From the NCBI RefSeq assembly GCF_963662255.1, contig NC_085071.1, positions 2,196,701 through 2,260,700 of the forward strand: a stretch of DNA of 64,000 bases. The letters are read 5' to 3'. The notes beneath the pieces were generated by a model, which was not told where the DNA came from, searched no databases, and was given only the letters and a program-made list of their open reading frames with translations. Positions within the stretch are counted from its first letter, which is position 1. Every line of letters begins with the position of its first letter. Shown here piece by piece: positions 56,160 to 64,000 of the stretch. The stretch comes from Cinclus cinclus (taxonomy: Eukaryota > Chordata > Aves > Passeriformes > Cinclidae). A program made the position numbers and the translations under genes.

Positions 56160-58500
56160 CTTCTAAACTCTCGTGTAGTGGTTTTCGTTCACCAATTTGA
56201 AATTTAATAATTCAGGAAATGTTTACAAACTACCACATCCCTGAAAGGACCCACAAAGACAATCCAAGTCCAGCTCTTGGCCCTGCACAGGGCAGCCCCA
56301 AGAAGCCCACCCTGATTCATGTCAGATTTAGGATCACCTGCTCTGTCCATCAAGAACAGCAGGATTGCCCCTGTTTCCACACCAGCTCTTCCCACCTGAG
56401 GGAACAACCTGGAATGCAGGAAGGAGGGAACTGTTTAGGAAGATTTGGGGTGTCCCATTCCCACCAAGGCCATGCAGGTGGAACAGGGAAGGCCAACTAT
56501 GAGCCCACACCTGAGGCTTTGACCTCTGTGGGATGTGAACACATTTGAAACTTGCTTTCCAATGTCTTCACTGTTTGACTGCTGGAATTCCCAGAAGGCT
56601 CAGACCACAGAGATGTGTATTAGCACAGAAACATCAGCCCCTGGTCCCACTGTGGTGCATCCTGCCCTGCCTGCACCCACCTGGTTTGGCAGCCACAGAT
56701 CCTGGTTAATGCAAATAGCCCAGAACTGGTTTTACATGAGTACAGCCATCCACCCTCCATTATTATCATTGTAAATGAGGCAGTTTATCACTGATATTGT
56801 GGTAGGACCCAGAGACCCCTGTACAAGGTGGGGGCCTCACTGCACAAATGGCTCAAATGCCATCACTCCCCAAAGTCCCTGAAGTCCAAAATGAGCAGAG
56901 ATGAGCTGTGGCAGACACCAAAGAGGTGCAGGGTGACACCAGAACTAATCCTCACTGATTTGCTCCTCTGGAAGATGCAGCGCAAGTTTGTGCCCAGATG
57001 TTTGTGCTGAACAGAGCCCCGAGACTGATCCCAAGGGCAGGGACACTTCAGCCTTGTCCCAGTGTCCCTGCTCGCCCCTTCCACTGCCCAGGCTGCCCAT
57101 CTGTGGGGTTTGGCTGCAGAAGATGCACAGGCTGTGCTGGGAAGAGTGCACAGAACAAGCACTTAGGGAACACCCAGAGCTCTCAAGGCTTTGCCCTGCC
57201 TTAGGAGGAGGCTTTCAGCCCATTGTCAGTCCCCTCCCTGCCCCTGTGACCCAGCTGGCCCTGCACTGAGCTGGGACAGCTCCCGGGGTGCTCTGTGCTG
57301 GTCACAGCCTGGGGATGCTGTCTGTGACTGCCACTGAGTCACCACAGCTCTGTGCGACTTCCCAGCCCTGCAGCTCAGGGCCATTCCCACACAAGGACAG
57401 CCCTGGGAGGAAGGAAGCAAATCGAGCTGGCCATTCCCAGGCTGAGCTAGCCAGGTGTGCACGGGGAGAAGCACGAGGAGCTGCTCCCTGGTCCTGTCCC
57501 TCTGCCACTCACCTGTGCCAGCTGCTCTTTTACACCTTTCACCTCCTTTTACACCTTTTATCTCCTTTCCCACCTTTTATCTCCGTGGGCCCTTCCACCC
57601 CAGGGTTTTGCAGCATCCTCCTGTCCCCAGGGAGGGGATCAGCCCAGCAGGTGCCCCCGGGCTGGGGCAATGGGGGCACTGGGGCTGGCCAGCAGCAGCC
57701 CTGGCACCTGTTCAGCAGGGGACACAATGAGGATTAATCACAGCCCGTCCGATTTTTCCTCCATCCTTATTTGCGTGCTAGCGCCTGGAAAACAGGATGG
57801 CGATGTTTTCCTGCCTCGCATTCCCCAAGACTAAACAAAGGAGTTTGGATTTCCAGCCCCCGCTGATCTCTGATAAATGTGGGGCTTTCAGGGATTGCCT
57901 GGGGAGCACAGGACTGGGGGGGATTTCAGGGTCCCACTGCTTGGAGCAGAAAACTTCCAGACTCTGGAAGGAGGGGGAAGGTTTTCTCTCTCACTTTTGG
58001 AGAAAACACTGCCTAAAGAAAGATCCTGTGTGCACAGCCTGCCTGGCTGCAGTGGTGGACTCTCGTTAAGGTTTTTTGTTCATAATTTGTTAAGGTCTCG
58101 TTTTTTTGAGGTCTAACCATGGGAGGTGCTGCACAGTGAAGTACAAAAGAGAAAGCACAAACCCAAACAGCAATCCACACTGTTAGGATAAAGAACAAAT
58201 CTTCCAACAAATAAAGTTTATTTTTAATGTAAAATTTTTGGTTTAGTGTTTCTGATAATTCAACAATGTTCTACATGCAATTAACAGCAATAACAAAGCA
58301 AATAGAATTTAATGAAAAAGGATCAAGGGAAGTTTTTATTCAGTGTATTCTGCACATTACTGACGGTACAGAGGAGAACTCAACACCGTTTAGGCTCCCT
58401 AAAGAAAGAGGAATGTTTGTTTTTAAGAGTGTAAACACCAACATCACCCTGGCAGGAGTTAGATGAGGAGTCCTTAAGGCAAATTCTGAAATGGGAGCTC
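56160..58500. other. Intergenic, no gene recognised
   Basis: 57520-57590 holds a few short ACCTTTTATCTCCTTT-like repeats. The segment 58200-58440 is AT-rich and single-copy (CATGCAATTAACAGCAATAA) and could be a regulatory element. No exon is supportable. Confidence 0.4.
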
Positions 58501-58504
58501 AGCT

Positions 58505-58640
58505 GGGAATGAACCAGAGAATATTGGAATGGTTTGAGTTGGAAGAGCCCTTAAAGAGAATTTCCTTCCATGGGCAGGGTCACTTTTCCCTGGAAACTCT
58601 GCCCTCACCAGCTTGGAAAGCCCAGGGCTTTTCCCTCATC
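58505..58640 (-). mobile_element. CR1 LINE 3' fragment, diverged
   Basis: ACCAGAGAATATTGGAATGG, then TTGAGTTGGAAGAGCCCTTA, resembles a CR1 tail in reverse complement with more substitutions than other copies. Confidence 0.6.
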
Positions 58641-59340
58641 CCAGTTCCCATGGGATGCTCTGGTGCATCCACCCCTCACCTGATGTTTCTATGGGTTTAA
58701 AGAGCTGCTCTCTCTAAACTCAGATGAACTTTGCAGAGCAAATGATAATTGGTGCTCATGCAGCTTCTGGGGAACTTCCAGAGGCTCTTAAGACTTGGGA
58801 AATTGGGAAATGAAATGGGGAAAAAAAAAAAGAAAATTGGGAAAATGAATTTTGGGAGTCCTGGTTCTGAACTGATGTGGGGAATTTGAGCCACATGTAC
58901 GATGTGCAGGTTTGGTGAGTCTGTCCCCAGCACCAGGAGCATCAAAACCAGACAGAGCCAGGTCCTGGGATAGATGGACCAAGGGAAAAGAAAAGAGCTG
59001 GAAAATCTGTGTTAGAAACCTTTGGAGAGAGGTTGTGGAGGTTTTCCATGGAAATATCTCAATTTCCACTCAGCCTTGATGGGAAACTTGCCCCACCTCT
59101 AGATCATCCTTCCCATCTAACCCTGTATATGGATTATATTATATATACCCTGTATATGTATATTATCCTACAGTTCTGCAGCCAGGAGCTTTTGATGATT
59201 TTGGAGGGCAAAGGCTTCACAACTTTCCTGACATTAAAAGAGGAATAACCACCCGGATTTGTCCAATTCCAGTGATCACAGTGTGAGGGAGATTCCCATT
59301 TTTCAGCTGTACTTTCTGTGGCCCCAGAGCTGAGATGCTT

Positions 59341-59645
59341 CAATCACAGAATCACAGAATCACTGAGGTTGGGAAAGTCCTCCAAGGTCATCAAGTCTTG
59401 GACCGAATCCCATGGTGCCACTAAACCTTATCACAAAGTGACACATCCACTTGATTTTTGAACATTTTCTGGGTTGGTGATTCCATCACTGCCCTGGGGA
59501 GATGTGCCAGGGCTGAACCACACTCTTAATGAAGAAATTTCCCATAAAGTCCAACTAAAACCTCCCCTGACAAAACCTGGGGCCATTTCCTCCTGTCCTG
59601 TCTCTTGTTCCCTGGAAACAGTGCCCAATCCCCACCTGCCTCCCT
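59341..59645 (-). mobile_element. CR1 LINE 3' fragment
   Basis: Two intact octamers (ATCACAGAATCACAGAATCA) precede CTGAGGTTGGGAAAGTCCTC and the CR1 3' UTR in reverse complement, which runs to about 59645. Confidence 0.85.
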
Positions 59646-59649
59646 TAAA

Positions 59650-61205
59650 AAACTCAATTTTTCTGTGAAAACTCAGTTTTAGAAAGTAGAATTGTGATAT
59701 TTATATATATATTTTTAAAACCACTGTTTGGGGAAACTGCTTTTTCCCCTCTGGCGACTCATGAAAAATATTGACCAAATGCACTTAAGCTCTGATCTGT
59801 GGTGTCCTCCAGTTGTGTCTCTGGGTTTGGCCCTGCATGTTCTGTCCCAAGGTACTAAAAAGCTCAAGAACTGCCCCTCCCCAAAGCAATCTCGCTGGAT
59901 TAAGTCCTGAAATCTTATTACAGTTCTCAAGATAAGAGCTCATTAAACAGCGTGAAAGTAACCTTGGAAAAGGGGATTTCAAAACCTGCCCCGAGAGGTG
60001 CGAGGTCTGAGGATTGGGATGGGTTGGTTCATATTCCTGGGTGATGTTTATCTGTGTTATCCTCAGTAATTGTCACCTGGAAATCTGCACCAGGGACCTG
60101 CTGCTACCAGGAAAAGGCAGGAAGTTTTTTGCATATCTCTTCTTCTGGGTGGGTGACTCAGGCAAGAAATAAAGTGTAATATCTGTAAAAATATCTGCAA
60201 GATCCTGAGGCAGGGGTGGGATCTTGGCAGAACTTTTTGTGTCCAAAAGATCCCCCAAAAACATGGATCCTACTGGACACTGGCACAGCACAAACCACAG
60301 GTTTGGGCTGCAACCGGGCAGGAGCATCCAGAAAGCCAGAAGGGAGTGGGAAAGGGAGAAATCTCACCTGGAAATGGAGCTTGAGAGGGAGAAATCTCAC
60401 CTGGAAACGGCTACAACAGAAATCATAAACTTCCCCCTTCTACCCTCCCACCCTATTTCTCAACAGAACTTTTTAAGTTACGGATTTGAAACCTGTCCTG
60501 AATGGATAAAAGCCTGCACCAGTGCCTGGGGAATGGCAGGAAGGCACGTGCTGTCATGATTGGAGCACCGGGAGAATGTGCTAATTACATAACAGCCCAG
60601 GAATTTGGCAGCGCTGATGCAGAAATAGAGCAAATAATCCTCGTTCCCCATCACCTCCTTCCCCAGCCCTGTCTGCTTCACTTTTTCAGGATGGAAATTT
60701 AATTTTCAAACCCTTCCACACAGTTTTTTAACCTGGCAAAAGTGGGAAAAACAACTTTCCCAGAAGCATTGCCATACCTCAAGCCCATTTTTTTTCCTTA
60801 AAAAAAAATTAAAAAATAAAATCACTAAGGAGTCATGTTTTGCTTTGGTGCTCAAGAAGTGATTCCAAATCATGCCATAAACTGGTGATAGTTTTGTCTG
60901 GCCCAGAATAATTTCACATTCCTGTCACTGCCATAATTCAGCACTGCAGGGACATGAGGACATTGGTGTTTTGCCACTGGTGTCGAGCAGGGAAGAAATT
61001 TTCCTTCCTGATGTAGGAAAAATGGGAGCAGAATCACTGTCAGTGCATTTCCAAGCTGCTGCAAACAGTTTTTGAATCCTTCAGATCTGTTCCAGTCCAA
61101 TCTCCTATAAAATAAATAAAATCAGCCTTAGGTGCTCCCTGAACTGGCATTTCCAGCTGTGGAATATGGAAAAGGAGCAGCCTTCAGACACTGCCAGTAT
61201 AGACC
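59650..61205. other. Intergenic, no gene recognised
   Basis: Single-copy DNA, in part AT-rich (59690-59720 and 60780-60830). A 25-base phrase containing GGGAGAAATCTCACCTGGAA occurs twice at 60355-60410. No exon is supportable. Confidence 0.4.
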
Positions 61206-61209
61206 AGTG

Positions 61210-61520
61210 ACCCCAGAATCACAAAATCACAGAATTCCAGAAGCCCTGAGGCTGGATGGTCTGAGACCATCGATTCCAACCTGTGCAGATCCCACCTTGG
61301 TCCCAGCCCAGAGCTCTGAGTGCCACATCCAGGAATTCCTTGGACACCTCCAGGGATGGGCACTCCAAACCTGCCTGGGCAGCCCCTGCCAAGGCCTGAG
61401 CACCCTTCCAGTGACAGGAGTGGGGCCTCCAGATCTCCCTGAGTGCCCGTGGGCATCTCTTCACCCACATCCTCCTTCCCTTTGGGTGGGCAGCAAGGTG
61501 GCTTCCATGTCCAGCACTGA
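61210..61520 (-). mobile_element. CR1 LINE 3' fragment
   Basis: GAATCACAAAATCACAGAAT, then CCAGAAGCCCTGAGGCTGG, begins a CR1 tail in reverse complement. The type differs from the adjacent copy to the right. Confidence 0.75.
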
Positions 61521-61524
61521 GTGC

Positions 61525-61945
61525 ACAGAATCCCAGAATGGGTTGGGAGGGATTTTAAATCCCATCCCATCCCATCCCATCCCATCCCATCCCATCCCAT
61601 CCCATCCCATCCCATCCCACCTCCCACTGTCCCAGGCTGTCCCCAATGTCCAACCTGGCCTTGGGCACTGCCAGGGATCCAGGGACAGCCACAGCTGCTC
61701 TGGGAATTCCATCCCAGCCCTGCCCACCCTGCCAGGGAACAATTCCTTCCCAAGATCCCACCCAGCCCTGCCCTGTGGCAGTGGAAGCCATTCCCTGTGT
61801 CCTGTCCCTCCATGCCTTGTCCCCAGTCCCTGTCCAGCTCTCCTGGAGCCCCTTCAGGCCCTGCCAGGGGCTCTGAGCTCTCCCTGGAGCCTTCTCCTCT
61901 CCAGGTGAGCACCCCCAGCTCTCCCAGCCTGGCTCAGGAGCAGAG
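61525..61945 (-). mobile_element. CR1 LINE 3' fragment, near-identical to 410-720
   Basis: CAGAATCCCAGAATGGGTTG, then GGAGGGATTTTAAATCCC, starts the element in reverse complement. A CCCAT array interrupts it. The rest (61629-61935) matches the element at the left window end with almost no difference, which indicates recent activity or gene conversion. Confidence 0.9.
61558..61619. repeat. (CCCAT)n microsatellite inside a CR1 copy
   Basis: About 12 perfect copies lie near the 3' end of the CR1 element. The CR1 sequence at this place normally contains CATCCCATTCCACC-like text, which could have seeded the expansion. Confidence 0.95.
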
Positions 61946-61949
61946 GTCC

Positions 61950-64000
61950 CTCAACTGATGATGATGATGATGCATGATTTCATCTCTGCCCTCCACTCTG
62001 AGCCTCTGATCCTCAGCCCCTTTGCTGCTTTTCTTGGTCTGCATTTCCCAACTTTAAAGCTTTGTCTGAGAGCCACAAACTTCTCACTGTGCCTGGGATA
62101 AGCACTGGTTGATGCAGTCTTTAAAACCCTCTGATTGTGGCACACAAATACAACAAAAATTAACAACGCCAGTCATAGACATCTATCAATTACCTAAACT
62201 GATATCACAGCAAATCCTGGGGCAGAAAGAGGTCCAAAAGGATCAGGAGAAGCCCAGATGGAGCAGGCTCAGCACAAAGCACTGTTGAGTAGACACAAGT
62301 GGTTTCCAGGAGCCATCACCTGTGACTGAGATCTGCTGCTGCAGGTTGCTGACACCGGGAGCAGCCCAGGGAAAACCCCCCCACATGGAGACCATGGAGA
62401 CAGCAGGGACATCCCCAAAAGCTGTGATCTCCTGGAACAGGCACAGCAGTGCCAGGCACAGCTGCAGTGAAGGTGCAGGGGAAGGGGAAGGGGAAGGGGA
62501 AGGTGAGACCCCAGAGCCCCCTGAGCAGGGAGGGGTGGGCTGAGCACCAGGAGGGACTTTGCTCCCTGGGATGGCCCCTACCAGATGTGGTTTTCTGGCT
62601 TCTCCAACCCCAGCCTTTTTTTAAATCAAGTTTATATTTTTTTTCAACATAGTCTCTGTTTCACTCAGGAATTCATTCCCCAAAATCTCGAGGTTTTGCT
62701 TACTGGGGAAAGCAGATAAAGGGTCACATCCCCATTCCTTCACAATCTGTGGGCAGAATCCAGTGCCTCAAATGGGGGTCAAGGGGTGGAAATTCTCTCA
62801 GGAGAACTTCCCAGGAGCTCAGCCAGCCCTTGGTCCTTCTCCGTGGCACAGACACCTCCTCCAGCAGGTAACAAACACATCCTTTTGTTACCTTTTGTGC
62901 TCTTCACAAGCCCTGGCTGGGGTGTGGAGAGGTCAGGGGGGCTCAGAGGGGGCCAGGGGTTCATCTCTGCTATCACTGCAGGGAGTGCCAAAATTACAGG
63001 AGCTGCCCAGTCCCTGTCCCAGCACCCAACAGGTTCACCAGTGTGGGTAACTGGTACTGAGGGGCTCCAGAGTCCTTAACCCCAGTGGGCTCCAGGTAAA
63101 CTGAGACCTGCAGTTTTTGTTGAAATCAGAAGAGAGGATGTGATATAGAGACCTTTCTTCTCTGTGGTGAAACATTTCTGGAGCACTCTGTCAGCTTGGC
63201 AGGCTTGGCCTACAAGGAAGGAAACACAAGGAGGACACAAAAATATGCTAGAAAAGAAAGCAAAACCAAACGGACATTTTTAAAGGAGGTAATAAGGTGG
63301 GTTTTTTGGGTATTTTTTTGTTTGCTTCTTTTTTTTTTTGTGATAATGCTGTTTTTCTTTCTCACAATCTCCTCATTTAAAAGAAAAGAAAACATGAGAA
63401 AGGGCTGAGTTTCCCAGAAACCTGTGGGGATTTATCCTGGGTTTTGGTGGGAGCTTAGGTGTCACTTTTGTTCTTGGTGGAGCCATCAGTACAATTATTC
63501 TTGTGTAAACTCATGGGCTTAGAAACAAGCTTCCTTCCTTTCTCCATCTGGAAAAAGGATCCAAATTCCCTTGGAAAGCAGGTTCTGGACTCAGAAGGGC
63601 TGTTCTGTGTGTGGGACATCCAGCACAAGGAGTGAGGAGACTGAGGATGCTGCCCTGCAATAAACTCAGACACGAGGAGTGCTCACCACGTCCCAGCTGT
63701 GTGACCTCTGCACGTCTCCTGATGTCACCTGAACCTCAGCCTGTCCCCAGGTGTGACCTCGGTCACACACAGCCACCTCCAAGGCCATCAGGACAAAGCC
63801 ACCCCTGATGCTGGGGCAGATTTGGATCCACATCTCTGAGGGATGCAGGATGCTCCACCACAGAGCAGGAGTGATGCAGGATGCTGCAGCATGGGAAGAT
63901 TCAGAGGGTTTATCTCCCAGGCAGAGAGCACAGGGTGTGTGGAGCTCATGGAGGACCCTGGAATGCCTGGGAATTCAAGGAATGCCAACCTCTTCTTCAG
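61950..64000. other. Intergenic to window end, no gene recognised
   Basis: Contains a short GAT microsatellite (61960-61975), four to five GGGGAA hexamers at about 62475-62503, and T-rich tracts at 62630-62645 and 63312-63340. No exon, RNA gene or transposon is recognised. Confidence 0.4.

Noticed and set aside
61132..61912. Frames of 258 (plus) and 242 (minus) codons
   Set aside because: They cross two CR1 3' UTR copies and a CCCAT array. The same peptide text appears at 443-775, as expected of transposon DNA.
13190..64000. FOXO6 or another forkhead gene on the minus strand
   Set aside because: No frame contains a forkhead-domain sequence, and none of the long frames is free of repeats.

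Overview
The window looks like avian nuclear DNA, probably from a songbird. It holds one recognisable protein-coding gene in a large, repeat-rich intergenic landscape. The avian assignment rests on some twenty CR1-type LINE fragments. Many keep the family's 3' end, a run of 8-bp repeats of the ATTCTRTG type directly after a TTCCAACC-like segment. It also rests on an endothelin gene whose peptide matches the vertebrate family. The songbird call is weaker and is inference from the CR1 3' UTR style and the many minisatellites.

The gene is endothelin-2 (EDN2), on the + strand, in five coding exons: 8019-8076, 8355-8487, 9540-9659, 10372-10476 and 11178-11289. All introns are GT-AG and all exon phases join without a frame break. 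The result is a 175-residue preproendothelin. It has a signal peptide, an RSKR furin site, the mature 21-residue peptide, a Trp-Val converting-enzyme site, an RRRKR site ending big endothelin, the second endothelin-like cysteine motif, and a basic C-terminus. A TATA box (7889-7894) and a GC box sit in a CpG island just upstream. The 3' UTR probably runs to about 13185. It contains a CR1 tail, an AU-rich element and a miR-19-type seed match.

Layout: 1-790 is a CR1 copy. 2345-3113 is a 28-bp minisatellite. 4845-5460 holds two opposed CR1 pieces. 7320-13190 is EDN2 with its promoter. 13190-64000 is intergenic, with no coding exon I can support. This downstream part carries CR1 fragments on both strands, tandem arrays with units of 5, 6, 13, 19, 23, 25, about 29 and 41 bp, a 408-bp tandem duplication at 24.07-24.82 kb, a probable ERV LTR-like block near 46.5-47.7 kb, and AT-rich single-copy stretches that could be conserved regulatory elements. 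In mammals EDN2 lies between HIVEP3 and FOXO6. I found exons of neither, so the window appears to sit inside that interval, if synteny holds.

Almost all long open frames outside EDN2 come from tandem repeats, CR1 DNA or the CpG island. I see no convincing new gene system. The most useful leads are the EDN2 sequence itself, a candidate intronic regulatory element, near-identical inverted CR1 pairs, and a dense block of tandem arrays between 51.9 and 56.2 kb with strong G-quadruplex potential.
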